From: Arctopsyche grandis
Taxonomy: Eukaryota; Arthropoda; Insecta; Trichoptera; Hydropsychidae
Reading direction: 5' to 3'
Length of the DNA stretch: 64,000 bases
Assembly: GCF_051622035.1 (NCBI RefSeq)
Contig: NC_135358.1
Coordinates: 24,308,501-24,372,500 of the forward strand
Shown here: in pieces, positions 1 to 11,667 of the stretch
How positions within the stretch are numbered: the first letter of the stretch is position 1
Layout: every line of letters starts with the position of its first letter
Made by a program: the position numbers and the translations under genes
Notes under the pieces: model-generated
Database searches by the model: none
What the model was told of the DNA's origin: nothing
What the model saw: only the letters and a program-made list of their open reading frames with translations

Positions 1-1931
1 CAATTGCAATAAATTTAATAATTGAAAAATAGCCTTTAGTTTGTGGAGTGTAATATTAAAATTTCCAATTATAAACAAGAGAGTCAAAATGAAACAATAA
101 TGTTTAAGTATATCATATTTAAAAATGCAATAGTAAATAATCAGCAATAATATTATATCTAGTCAGTTTGATTGAAAAGGAAGATTCAATAAATTTCCTT
201 TTAGGTTTACTTCAGTAGCGTAAATTCTTTAATCGTTTTTGTAATCATCAGTTTTTGCATATTGTTTCCATTCAACTAAAATTATTTATGCATGTGATAG
301 GTTCATACATGTATTTTGTGACATTTGTTCATTAAGACCACTTGGCATTCAGTTCATTAAGACCAATGACTTGGCATTGTCTATACTATGTTAACCATGA
401 AATAAATCCTTATTAAATGAATTCGACTTTTTTCCTTATAGTACCTACCCTCTTAGAGCTGGCTTTTCGGGATTTTATCCTGGGTCCTGTGCTTTGAAAT
501 AGTGTCATACAAAAATAAGATTTTGAATATTCAGCTTGTATTCTCTATGCCAGTATGTAAATAAAACGGTAATGTGAAAATATCATTAATATGGCTTAAC
601 TATTTTTATCAAACTCTTAATTGTTGCATAAAGTTTTATGCAAAGCACTTGTTTCGTGAAATTTTCAGTTTGTTAATTTTGTTAGAATAATAAAGATATA
701 TAATGCTTACTCCGAAACTATTGATTTTAAGACTTTCTAAGAAACTATGATTTGATTTAAATTGAATTCTATTTTTCAAAGTATTTGATATCTATAATCA
801 GATAATTCCTTTGATTTTTGAACATGAATTACACAAATTATTATAATTACACAAAGGCTGCAGTATTCAAAGAGATTTACAGTATTCCTGTTTTTTAACA
901 CCACTATCTATCGAAAATTTGAAGGAGCATTTTAGGAAGTTAAACATCAAGTTTCGCTTTCGCCAATTTAATTTTTTATTTGCCATAAGGGGTTAATTGC
1001 CTTTTCCCCGAGGCCTTGTGGAGCCCCCGGTCGGCTCTGCTCACACTTCTTCTTTATTGTGTAAATATCTGTAATTTTTGGAATAAAAAAAAGTGTAAGT
1101 TGTGACGTATTGAATGTTGGATAATTAAATTAAACAATGTTGGATAATTAAATTATCAAATTTTTGTATGAAATAATAGAAAATACTGTTTTATTGGCAA
1201 TATTTTTTTTAAAGGCATCATTTTGGTTAACAATAAATGCAAAAAAGAAAATGTCCTAATGGAAGATCAATAGAAATAATACTCAGAGTGGTACATTAAT
1301 ACTTGACTGACTATTTGTTTTGGTGTGTCAAATTTTAATAAAAGTTCATTTTAATATTTACTTTGGATTGGTCTGTTTTTGGCACTCGTTTAGTAAAAAT
1401 TTGAACTTTGGTAGATTAAATTACATATTAAGTAAGACAAAAATATCATAGTAAGTACAATAAAAGGCACGCAAAATTATTCAAATGCATATGTATGTTT
1501 GCAGGTTGATTTAAAACGCTGAGCATTGATTTAAAAAATGTGCCATAAAATGTGTGATTCTCAATACACAATAATTTCATTGTGAAAAAGTCAATAGATT
1601 CAGGCTTTTAGAATTATAAAAATATATTATATATTATATACATTAAAATAACAAAAATAATTTCAATTAAATAATATCAGCGTATAGATAATATTGTCAT
1701 TATTAGTTTAAAATACAAAATTGACACAGATCAACAGGGAATACAATCAACTTCGAGCGACTAAGACTAGGTTCTAAATCTATATTTCAAAATTCATAAT
1801 ACTCTCTGTTGATCATCTTCACTAAAAACTCAAATGTGAGTTTAATACCGAAAGCAAAATTCCAGTGCGATAAAAACTATTTAAAATTAAAAACTAACAA
1901 CAGTCGTAAATTAAATTACATACAAAAGATT
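1..1931. other. AT-rich flank with no recognised gene
   Basis: I see no coding sequence here on either strand. The region lies downstream of Wsck and should hold its 3' untranslated region. Two imperfect tandem duplications are visible: units of about 25 bases at 327-351 and 352-378 (sharing GTTCATTAAGACCA and CTTGGCATT), and units of about 20 bases at 1113-1132 and 1136-1155 (AATGTTGGATAATTAAATTA). A short GC-richer patch at about 990-1050 has no recognised identity. Confidence 0.5.
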
Positions 1932-4124
1932 TCAGTTCAACAGTTCAAGCTCAGGATTATAAACTTCGTAATTGAAATCATTAAAGTAAAGAAAACTCAA
2001 CAAGTCTGGCATCGGATTACTGGCGAGAGATTCTAGAGTAGCATAAATTTCTGAGAAAGTCGGTCTCTCGTCAAGATCCAATTGCCAGCAATGCAGGGAC
2101 ATTTGATAGAGTTCGTCATCTACGTATAGCAGCTGAGCTGGACGCATACCCTTTATAACTCTGATTGGTACATCTCTGTTAGCGACGTGACCATATAATG
2201 TTCCACCTAATGATAGTATCTCCCAGAGCAAGCATCCAAATGACCAAACATCACTCTTCATGACGTAAATATTCTGCTTGAACATTTCTTGTGCCGTCCA
2301 TCTCGCATAGTCAGGCTTTTCATTATTGGGCGAAATGTGGCTTAGACCGAATCCACTGATCTTCGGCGTCATCCCATCACCCATAACAATATTACGACAG
2401 CACAATTTCTTATGTAAAATTTTTTTGCTGCATAAATATTCCATACCTTTGGCAATAGCTACAGCTATTTGTAATATTTTATTCTCATTAATGAGACTGA
2501 ATTTGTTAGTTTGAAAATCTCGGTGCCTGGACGATAATAGTAATTCTTTAAGTGTATGTCTCGTATCTTCCAATACGACATAGAGTGTATCAGGCAATTC
2601 GCATATTCCTATAAGCGCTATTATGTTTTCATGTCCGTTTGATTTAATAAGCATATCTAATTCACCCAACATTGTCTTCTTGTCCGGCTTAGTCAAATCT
2701 CCATCGTTTACAGTCTGAACCAAAGAAGGTTTAAGCATACCTTGATGTTGTACACGTCCTCGGACAAACTGTCCAAAGTTTCCAACACCGACTACAGAAG
2801 TATTATCGACTTCTAAGAAATTCCTCGGAATATTCCATAGCTGTCGTTTTAAATTAACGTAGTGATCTACACGTTCTTCTTCATCCGGAATAAATCCAGT
2901 GTTTTCGATTTCGATACAGGGTCCACTGAGAGCCATAGATTGTGTCAAACGTTGCCTACGATTAAGACCGACTCTTCGACGTAATACAATAACGGCTCCA
3001 ATCCCGATAATCAACAGGACAAAGCCGATAGCGACAGCCACACCCAAAGCCATAACCGGTCCGGGGGTTGGCTCATCTTCGGAAACATTCAAAATCATAA
3101 CGTCACCCGTATGAGCGTACCGCACTTTTGTCACACCTTTTTTGCTACTAACGACGCCAATCGAAATCCCAATATCTTTCGATTGTGGCAATGGTGCGTT
3201 GAAATATCCATTATATGTTTTTTTATCACCAACGATGAAGTCATGCTGAACTTCGTACGGATCTAATTCAGCCGTTATATAGTAAGGAATACCATCCTTA
3301 CTAGCTTCATAGTATGGATTTAAATAATCTGGAAGGAAACCTTGTTGATATTCTTCGTTGATTACAACGACTCTGTAATTAGAAACAGGACCGTTATAGT
3401 TAATGGCCTTTGGAATTCGTATCACCATGCGATCTGAGTGTTTTTCGACGACGGTAGCCTGAGGCGGAGACGGATCTGGTTCTCCGATGATCGTTTCCAC
3501 TTCGGCATGAGTCTCAGCACCAGAGCCTTGTGAAGATAGCGCACATATTGTCAAGTTATAAACGGTGCCAGGATGTAAGTTTGTCAGACGAGTATCGAAT
3601 GTATTGTTAGAGAAGATCCAATCTAACGGTTTCAAAACGTCATTAGAGTATGTGAATACAATTTCACTGTGTATTTTATAGCCCGTTAATGAGGTGTAGG
3701 CGTCAGGTTTTTGCCACCATACGTGTATTGACGTTTCGGTCAGGTTTGTGATGCTGATGTTAGTGGGCGGTCCGGGTACTAGGACTCCAGTGCGATAGAC
3801 GCTGAAAGCTTGCGGGCCACCACAAGGATCCGAGCCTCCGCAGAACGATGAGCAAGATTCATCTCCTATAGGAGGAAGAGGAGGTGAACTGCTACACCGA
3901 CATGCAGTTCCATTGGTAAGCAAAGCAAGTCCGTACCAAAGTTGAGTACATGATATGATGCAAGTGCGGACGGAAGCTCCAGCTCCAGGTAGTTCGATTC
4001 CCACTGGCGTGTCTGGACTTACGGTGAAGCATCCGAGAAGGTCCAGGTTTGTGGCGGTGGCTCTGACCACACCGGCTCCGGCCAATACAGAGTATATATG
4101 TAAAAGTAGGAGTGGGAGTTTCAT
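1932..4124 (-). CDS. Wsck: Wsck, WSC/FN3 receptor with inactive tyrosine-kinase domain
   Basis: Single-exon gene of about 730 aa. The start chosen is the ATG at 4124, which opens directly on a signal peptide (MKLPLLLLHIYSVLAGAG). An upstream in-frame ATG at 4175 would add 17 residues before it. In order the protein shows a cysteine-rich WSC domain (about residues 28-110), one or two fibronectin type III segments (about 115-330), a membrane helix (about 355-382, followed by the stop-transfer residues RRR) and a tyrosine-kinase-like domain (about 440-705). The kinase domain has lost its catalytic residues: the HRD loop reads HKKLCCRN, DFG reads GFG, and no clear VAIK lysine is visible. It is therefore a pseudokinase, as known for Drosophila Wsck. 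The domain order WSC-FN3-TM-kinase is diagnostic. The role is probably cell-surface signalling; the ligand cannot be inferred. Confidence 0.93.
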   Translation of the reverse strand: MKLPLLLLHIYSVLAGAGVVRATATNLDLLGCFTVSPDTPVGIELPGAGASVRTCIISCTQLWYGLALLTNGTACRCSSSPPLPPIGDESCSSFCGGSDPCGGPQAFSVYRTGVLVPGPPTNISITNLTETSIHVWWQKPDAYTSLTGYKIHSEIVFTYSNDVLKPLDWIFSNNTFDTRLTNLHPGTVYNLTICALSSQGSGAETHAEVETIIGEPDPSPPQATVVEKHSDRMVIRIPKAINYNGPVSNYRVVVINEEYQQGFLPDYLNPYYEASKDGIPYYITAELDPYEVQHDFIVGDKKTYNGYFNAPLPQSKDIGISIGVVSSKKGVTKVRYAHTGDVMILNVSEDEPTPGPVMALGVAVAIGFVLLIIGIGAVIVLRRRVGLNRRQRLTQSMALSGPCIEIENTGFIPDEEERVDHYVNLKRQLWNIPRNFLEVDNTSVVGVGNFGQFVRGRVQHQGMLKPSLVQTVNDGDLTKPDKKTMLGELDMLIKSNGHENIIALIGICELPDTLYVVLEDTRHTLKELLLSSRHRDFQTNKFSLINENKILQIAVAIAKGMEYLCSKKILHKKLCCRNIVMGDGMTPKISGFGLSHISPNNEKPDYARWTAQEMFKQNIYVMKSDVWSFGCLLWEILSLGGTLYGHVANRDVPIRVIKGMRPAQLLYVDDELYQMSLHCWQLDLDERPTFSEIYATLESLASNPMPDLLSFLYFNDFNYEVYNPELELLN

Positions 4125-4474
4125 GGTGAGAGGGTGTCGTGGAGCGTCAGCCCCAGTCGGGGGGCGCAGACCCAATTCTCACCGGTATTATTACTCATGC
4201 GTAAACAGCGGACAACAGTCACACTGACACAATTACTACTACCAGTTGCCACTCCTACTCAACAGTGAGCTCACGCTTGACTGATTTGAGCAAAGCGTCG
4301 GTTGCACAATCCTACTATTTTGACTACATATTGTGCAATATCACAACGGCTTTTCTTCTCACTTCAGAATTGGCGATTTCAGTGACATGATAATATAGCG
4401 ATTTCCTCGACTATATCTATATAGTATATGAAATTAATACAGTAGTCCCTCGTTTTCTTCGGGGGGTTTTGTGT

Positions 4475-4750
4475 TGACCAGTTTTCTCGTGACCAGTTTC
4501 AGCGTGTGACCAGTTTTCTCGTGACCAGTTTTAGCGTGTGACTAGTTTTCTCGTGACCAGTTTTAGCGTGTGACTAGTTTTCTCGTGACCAGTTTTAGCG
4601 TGTGACTAGTTTTCTCGTGACCAGTTTTAGCGTGTGACTAGTTTTCTCGTGACCAGTTTTAGCGTGACGGATGATCACGAGTGACCGATCTAGAGCGACC
4701 AGTTGTCCTGTGACAGGTTCACATTTGACTAGTAATCACCGAACCGTCTA
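4475..4750. repeat. Tandem array of GACCAGTTTT-type units ending in a fold-back half element
   Basis: About five tandem copies of a roughly 34-base unit, each combining GACCAGTTTTCTCGT and GACCAGTTTTAGCGTGT, lie at about 4475-4670. They are followed by a tail (4671-4750) containing CGATCTAGAGCGACCAG and TTGACTAGTAATCAC. The same tail ends the inverted repeat at 11668-11952, so this is a single arm of that family with an expanded internal unit. Confidence 0.8.
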
Positions 4751-4752
4751 CC

Positions 4753-5112
4753 TCACGGGCCGGAATGTGAAATGCCGGAAAACGCAAATATCGGAAGGCA
4801 AAGATCGAAAATCGAAAGATAAAAAAGAGGGTGCATGGTAAACGGTACATACTCACTTAATTTGCGCGAGCAGGATACAACAGGAACAAGAGGAACAGGC
4901 TTTTCCTCCCGTATTAATGTGCGCGCGCAGAATACGGGAGGAAAAGCCTGTTCCTCTTGTTCCTGTTGTATCCTGCTCGCGCAAATTAAGTGAGTATGTA
5001 CCGTTTACCATGCACCCTTTTTTTTGATCTTTCGACTTAAGATCTTTCGATTTTCGATCTTTGCATTCCGATATTTGCGTTTTCCGGCATTTCACATTCC
5101 GGCCCGTCACGG
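4753..5112. repeat. Long near-perfect palindrome (arms about 165-180 bp, 15-nt spacer)
   Basis: The left arm (about 4753-4915) and right arm (about 4931-5112) are reverse complements over nearly their whole length, separated by 15 bases at 4916-4930 (AATGTGCGCGCGCAG). The right arm carries about 14 extra bases near 5035-5050. The outer arm is built of short CCGGAA/CGGAA-containing phrases. A transcript through it would fold into a very long hairpin. A minus-strand reading frame across this region (4853-5266) is a by-product of the repeat and is not called as a gene. Confidence 0.9.
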
Positions 5113-5560
5113 AGACCGCATTCGGGTATGCATTTGGACCGAAGGTTGACATAAAAAACCTATCTGGATAAAATATAAATAACAAAATTTTAAGTTCGGG
5201 AAGCACCACTGGATAATCAGATATAACCATAGAAGTAGGATGCATAGAATCGCTCTCAGCCTCCAAAAAATGTTGCTACAAAAACTCTGCGCGGCAGAGT
5301 TTGTTCATTGTTTGTTAAACTTCGTCTCTCTCTTCTGACTTTCCGTCTCTCTCTTCAATGACTCGTTTTTAGACAATACTTTTGTTAACAATGACCATTC
5401 TATGCATTCTACTGCTATGGATATGACTCACCATTGGCGCCGTCCACACACACGATATCTACATATCCAGTTCCCATATTGCAACCTGTGGTTGCTATTT
5501 AGGAACTGGTTATGGAAAATTGACCAAGGAGAACAAACTTTTAGTATAAAAAGCTATCTG
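5113..5560. other. Spacer without a firm gene
   Basis: This stretch between the palindrome and the Etfb promoter region has several short open frames on both strands but none with a convincing start, splice sites and family match. On the plus strand a 34-codon frame rich in Pro, Ser and Thr (about 5400-5505) is interrupted by a stop and could be a decayed exon. I did not recognise it. Confidence 0.3.
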
Positions 5561-5955
5561 CTAACTAATAAAACTACAAAGAGGCTCAAGCGAAGAGACC
5601 CCTGGATCTGGTGAAGTGCCAACCACAAGCCAAGAGGAAAGAGAACAAACGTGATAAATGTTCTAAAAAGGACAGAAGTATCATAAAACAAGATGAATTG
5701 CGGAAACAAACAAAGCAATTTGAATATAAACGTTTTGATTCACTAATTTAACAAATAAAAGCAAATTACCTTAGATATCATTACGCTACGAAGTTGTTTT
5801 TTGAAGATAATGTCTGATTGTAGATCTGTATGCACTTTTGGAAAATTTTCACACATTTTCATTTGTGGTGGCAACATTTTTATGAGAGTAGGTGTGGCCA
5901 CACTAGCTGTCATTTGCTGTGGAGAGTTGGAAGTAGGTGTGTGGTGTTGATTCAT
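5561..5955 (-). CDS. Possible two-exon small gene divergent from Etfb (uncertain)
   Basis: A minus-strand exon runs from an ATG at 5955 to 5770 (62 codons) and ends at a good donor (AAG/GTAATTT). A pyrimidine-rich acceptor (CTGTCCTTTTTAG) places a second exon at 5662-5561 in the same phase, giving 95 aa in all. The N-terminus is rich in Thr, Ser, Pro and Gln; there is no signal peptide or known domain that I recognise. Its ATG lies only 15 bases from the Etfb ATG on the other strand, so both genes would share a very compact promoter and overlap each other's 5' leaders. The second exon is weak, because the opposite strand is also open there. It could simply be the Etfb promoter with a chance frame. 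Confidence 0.28.
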
Positions 5956-5970
5956 CTTTGAGGCTTGAAA

Positions 5971-7826
5971 ATGTCACGTGTGTTGGTCGGTGTCAAACGA
6001 GTCATTGATTATGCAGTCAAGGTATATATTTACACCTTTCAAATTATATATTAAATTACGATTTTCACTCACATTTCTTCAGATATTACGTCTGGGTTCA
6101 AAGGTTGTTACCATTGTTTGCTTCAGTTTTTATGTAACAATTTAATATTTTGATTGCTTCGATTCATGTTGTGCAACCAATCTGTAATAATTACAATTGA
6201 AGCCACTTGGTCGATCGTTTTAAATTTGTTTAAGTTCCCATTAATTGAATATGTAATAGTTTTTGTATATATTCCGGCCACTGGAATAATTAGTTTTACT
6301 TCATTTAATATTAGGTCATACTATGACCTTTTAAATTACATTACATTATTTATTTTATATTATATTACTATATACATTGTTTTTGTTTAAGGTCCGTGTT
6401 AAGCCAGATAAGACTGGCGTTGTCACCGATGGAGTTAAACATTCCATGAATCCTTTCGATGAAATCGCCATAGAAGAAGCGATACGCATGAAGGAAAAGA
6501 AGTTAGTGTCTGAGATAATTGCAGTTTCGTGCGGTCCAGCCCAAGCTCAGGTAAAAATTGTCGTAAGGTTTTGTTATAGAAATGCAAAATTTAACTATGT
6601 AGTATTTAATATATGAAATAAATAATAAACTAACAGATATACCTGGCGTTGATCTAGTTTATAGTAATTTTGGGTGTTTAAAGGTGGAAAAGCTCTTGTT
6701 TCTTTAATAACTTTCCATGATCGTGATGAATCCATCGATACATATAGTTGTTTTGATTAACATGTAAATACATTTATAAAAAGTTTATATTTATAAGATA
6801 GATCTAACAGATTGTAATGACCTCAATTATTACATAGCTTGTATGCTGGTGTAATTTATGAAATGTTAGTCTGTAATATTAACATGATAAGAATAATTGT
6901 ATATATGTACATATGTATAGTTTCTTTGATAAGCGATATCTGTTGAACTTTTTTTATAATTTGACTTTTTTTTATTATTTGTGAGATATACGCATAATAC
7001 ATACAAATGAGTGATATAAAAAACATTATATTTATTAACCCTTTTGATAATTTAAGGACACCATTCGAACAGCTTTGGCAATGGGAGCTGATAAAGGCAT
7101 TCACGTAGAGATTTCGGGAAGCGATTATGATACTTTACAACCTATTCATGTCTCTAAAATACTTGCTAAGCTCGCTCAAGATGAAAAAGCCGATTTGGTA
7201 ATCGTCGGCAAGCAGGTAATTTGATTATTATTCACGGATTGTTGTTTGTTGTAAATGGTATGTTTTAACCATTCTTTTCTGTATAGGCTATTGACGATGA
7301 CTCCAACCAAACTGCACAAATGACCGCAGCTTTATTGGATTGGCCCCAAGCTACTTTTGCATCAAAAGTAAATATTTGTTCTATTAAAAGTTTAACAAAT
7401 TATTATGATATAAATATTTGTAATAATAAATACTTTGTAGGTAGACAAAACTGATAGTGGATTAACGGTCACTAGAGAAATCGACGGCGGACTTGAAACA
7501 ATTAAATGTAAAATGCCTGCTGTTATCAGTGCAGATTTGCGGTTGAATGAGCCAAGATATGCCACTCTTCCCAACATTATGGTATTTTTAATACTTAAAT
7601 GTTAATATGATGTATGGTTTATAATGGATTTTAATAAAATATTTTTATCGAACAGAAAGCTAAGAAAAAACCTATCAAGAAAATCACAGCCAAGGATCTA
7701 GGAGTAGATACTACTGCTCGTATAAGAGTTGTTTCTGTAGAAGAACCACCAGTAAGACAAGCAGGATCGATTGTTCCTGATGTGGATACCCTCATCGCTA
7801 AGTTGAAAGAAGGAGGTCATGTGTAA
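5971..7826 (+). CDS. Etfb: Electron transfer flavoprotein subunit beta
   Basis: Six exons join with GT-AG introns, all in phase 0: 5971-6021, 6392-6550, 7057-7215, 7287-7367, 7441-7581, 7656-7826 (stop TAA at 7824). The product is 253 aa, against about 255 in human ETFB, so the gene looks complete. It starts [20 protein letters not shown] and contains the family signature with [20 protein letters not shown] and VSCGPAQAQ (FAD/AMP-binding fold). In mitochondria the ETFA-ETFB dimer accepts electrons from acyl-CoA and other flavin dehydrogenases and passes them to ETF-ubiquinone oxidoreductase. No cleavable presequence is visible, as usual for the beta subunit. The 3' end faces the DCAF10 homologue. 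Confidence 0.97.
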
Positions 7827-8584
7827 ATTTTTTAGTGTAAAATTTGCAGAGATTATAATTCAATAATTAAAAAGTTTAACATAATGTACATTGGAATATT
7901 TTGCAGTGTATGCATGTACATATAAAATTTATTTTGGTTACTAAATGTTGATTTAATATTTTTTACATTGTTTTTATTTCGTTATTTATCTGAACTGTAT
8001 CTGCCCTTATAGTATAAATGTAAATATCAAATACATTGTTTTGTGGTTATGTACTGAATAATAAGAAAAGTTAAAGAATTATTCTTTGTGTTTGTGATAG
8101 TCGGGAACATTATGTTATAGATATGATAAAACAAATGTTCAGTACAAATTAAAATTTATTACAATAAATATTATAAAACAAAAAATCGCTTCAAAAAGAT
8201 CAATGGAAACAATAACTTATTAATAATTTAGGATATTTGCGTGATTATTTTAAATGTTTAGTACCCATATGTATGTATGTACATACATTATATAAATGTT
8301 TTCACCATAATTTAATTTTAAAGTGACCCATACAGCTATATAAATGGTTTCCGTAACTTAATAGTTATTTTGAGGCTTACATTGTAAATATTTAATAAAA
8401 AAATCTTAAACCATAAGTAATTATTTGATACATTGCAAAGAAAAAAATGAATCGAATATGAATAATTACTAAATTTAAAATTGATCTTTAATGCAATAAA
8501 AAAAGGAAGCATCAGAATGAATATAAAGACGCATCATACATAGGTTACAATAATGATGAAATATTTTCAATATACTTTTTAAAA
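7827..8584. other. Convergent 3' ends of Etfb and the DCAF10 homologue
   Basis: This gap of about 760 bases should hold both 3' untranslated regions. An AATAAA lies on the plus strand at 8163-8168 (candidate for Etfb) and another on the minus strand at 8155-8160 (candidate for the DCAF10 homologue), so the two transcripts may end almost back to back or overlap. No gene was seen. Confidence 0.45.
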
Positions 8585-11210
8585 TTAAGCACGAGGTTGA
8601 TACCAAATAATCCTTCCGCTGAGACATCCAGTAGCCAACATGAAATGTCTGGGACTAAATTTGGCAGTTACAACATAATCGTCGTGGTAAATACTTTTCC
8701 ATAATTCCGTTAGTGCTACTGGATTGTTGGTTTTTGGAACGCATGTTGGCAACTCTGAACAATTATCTGTGAAACTCAACAATCGTACTCCGTAACCGTA
8801 TGGCGAGCAAACGAGACGACCATCAGCCGAGAAACATAATTCCTGAAATAAATCGCCAAGTACAAGGTATATTACAGTTATTGTTTTGATATGCAATACC
8901 TAGTATATTGGATTACTACCTTTATGAAACCTTTTCCAACGTTAGGTTCTTGAATATAATACAGCAATCTTTTTTTGTTTTGTAAAACATTTCGTCTGGT
9001 TTTAACTTGGTTATTTTCGCTTGGAATGCCGTCATATTCGACCACGAGAGAATTGTCGTTGGACGAATTAGATGAACTGGATGAACTGCGAGAAGGTTGT
9101 GCAACCCTGGAAAAGATTTTTTTTTTTTGTACACTTCAATAACAATTATAAACAAGTGAATCGATTTTAAGAGTCAATACAAAAATAATTTGAGAATTTG
9201 GTGATAGATAAATTTTTTATTTAAATCGTTTGAAATTTGACCACAAATAAATTAAGTTGAATCCAGGTAAATGTTTGTTTCAGTTACCTATCGCGATTCG
9301 ACAGGAAAGGTGGAACGTTTGATAAAGAATCATTGTCTAATGGTATACTAATACCGGAACTGATTCCCGTGATATGTTGCATATTGAAACCTCTATTCGT
9401 TTCACCTCTATAATTAAAAAAAAATGGGAGATATATCAAACACACATTTTAGATTGAAATATTGATTAAAATTTTCATGAAAAATTACCTGAATGATAAA
9501 TCTAACCGGACTCTTTGCTGCCTTACAGATAACAAGGCTTCCCATACGTCATTTTGACTTACCACAGATGATGCCTGAAATACATAGTTAACATAGTTTT
9601 TAATCTTAATTTTCTGTGTACACAACAGATTAATCAATAAATTACATACCCTTCGACTAGTATTAGATGAAGGCGAATTTCTAGTGTTGACATTTCTTCT
9701 AGGACGAATCGGCCTAGCAGGTAATTGCCTAGTATTAGTTTGTCCTGAAGTGTTCTGAGCTGCAGCTCTCCCCCTGGCAGCTGCTCGTGTAGTTCTACGA
9801 GTAATTCTACTTGATGTACGGACTACTACTTCTTCTGATTCGTTGTCTGAATTATCACCCTCTTGTATGTCGTGAATACATGTCCACTATGAAGCATATT
9901 AATAAACCATTAATTTAAATCAATGCTAATAAGAGTATTTAAATTTATTCTAATCATTAGTTATGTATTTATTATTAATCTATACCTCAGATTTATCACC
10001 TTGGCTAATATTTCGACTCAGTGCACACCATCCTTGTGGATGGATCTTAAAAAATAACACTTTTTTAAAAAAATATACATAAAAATGTCTTATTATATAC
10101 AGAAGATAAATTTGAGTTTACATACCTGTAGAGAACTAACAACTTGTGCATCATTATTTTTCGGAAAATCGCTGATGAATTCAACTCTGTTTCTTTTCCT
10201 ATTTGAATCAAACAAATGGTCATACATTGCAGCTATTGGAAGATGTTGCTTTGTCATTTGCATTAGTCGATACATATTAGGCTAAATGAAAAATACATCG
10301 TATCATTATACATATGTACATAAATGATCTATGCATACACGTTTCAATATATGCACAAGTGCTATTTACTTTAAATCCATGCAAATCTTGAGCCATAGTC
10401 GACAGATTTAATTTGTGAATTATTATTATGAGTCCACCGGTAGTACACATTACGAGTTGGCTAGCATCGGGAGATATACGACACCTCATCAATCCTGGTG
10501 CATGAAACACTCTTTGGTAAACGAAGCCCCATTCTGTGTACGAGTTGATGTCCCACGTGTAAATACTACCATCAAGCCCAGACGTAACGAGTAATTTATC
10601 TTTAACTGAGTATTCTATATTTTTCACCCAATTTGAATGACCTTGTAGAGTTCGTATTGGGCCTTGTAAATTTCGTGCGTCCCAAAGGGCAACTGTTGTA
10701 TCGTCCGAGCATGTTGCGAATGTTCTCGTGTCTAAAAATCTAGTACAAAACAATTTTTTTTATCTGAATAATATTTGTTTTATTATGGTGTAATATGAAA
10801 TACTCACTTTACATAGTTAACACAATCCGAATGAGCATTGTTAACATAATAAACTTTTTTGTATGTTAATGGATCTATAGTAAGTATGGAATTTTTTTCA
10901 CATGCTGCTACTAAGAGAGACCTAAATTTGAGATTTGAAATGATTTTTTTGCCCAAGGTATAACATAAACAATATATAAATTAATCTCATTAAAAAATTA
11001 CCCATCCGGAGAGAATTCCAGATTGAAAACACCACCATGCATGAGTCCGTCCGAATCTTTCAAAGCATCCCACTGTGCACACAGGCTCATAGAAGAATAT
11101 AGACTCTTTGCGAAAGTGTCTCCAGCTCCAATTGGCGGAGCGAATCCGAGTTCGCGTTGATAAGCCCATAGGGCATTATAAGCGCCATAGTCCTTGGCTA
11201 ACAGTCTCAT
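8585..11210 (-). CDS. DCAF10: DDB1- and CUL4-associated factor 10 homologue (WD40, WDR32)
   Basis: Ten coding exons on the minus strand: 11210-11002, 10921-10808, 10739-10370, 10281-10126, 10045-9986, 9886-9650, 9574-9489, 9407-9288, 9106-8920, 8842-8585. All junctions keep frame and give about 598 aa. WD40 repeats fill about residues 55-235 (NAHSDCVNYVK, FATCSDDTTVALWDARNL, GHSNWVKNIEYS, TSGLDGSIYTWDIN). A low-complexity Arg/Ser/Thr-rich middle (about 300-490) follows, then a C-terminal propeller blade (PNVGKGFIKELCFSADGR, GCLSGRIIWYQP). This split-propeller pattern matches DCAF10, a substrate receptor of the CUL4-DDB1 ubiquitin ligase. The start is the first in-frame ATG (11210). The frame stays open upstream to a stop at 11246-11244, so an upstream exon cannot be excluded. 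Confidence 0.9.
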
Positions 11211-11667
11211 ATTGGTTTTTTCGTTCACATGCAGTCGTATCTGCTACGTATGTTGATTCTGGTAATGCACATTTTTTTTATATTCAGATGACAAAATAAA
11301 TTTGTACAAATGTAATTGGCATATAGAACAATATAAAGGAGATAAATAAATTACAAACTCATCCAAATGCGAATTGCAGATCTCAATAAACGATAACAAC
11401 AATAACGTGAAATATACGAGCGTACGTAAATGTCAAAAACAATGTTGCTAGTGTCATATCCAAACTGCTGCCAACATAGGATTAATTTTTATTACTGATC
11501 TGTTTTAAATAAACTTGAAATAGGACAACGATTGCACAAGAACATCATTTGGGTAGAGGGGGGGAGGGGGGCATTTTTCCCCCTTAGATTTGACCAGGTC
11601 AGGAACATGCATGTCATTTGATGAAATACTGTGAATCCTAATTAAATCGATTATTCGTTACTAAAAG
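11211..11667. other. Upstream region of the DCAF10 homologue
   Basis: This region must contain the 5' leader and promoter of the minus-strand DCAF10 homologue. A G-run (GGGGGGGAGGGGGG type) lies near 11556-11572. No other gene or clear promoter motif was identified. Confidence 0.3.

Noticed and set aside
4853-5266. 137-codon minus-strand frame
   Set aside because: Most of it runs through the long palindrome, so the frame comes from repeat sequence; no splice sites or family match.
11211-11228. GTG codon as a start for the DCAF10 homologue
   Set aside because: A non-AUG start is unlikely here; the first in-frame ATG at 11210 was used, with the option of an upstream exon noted.
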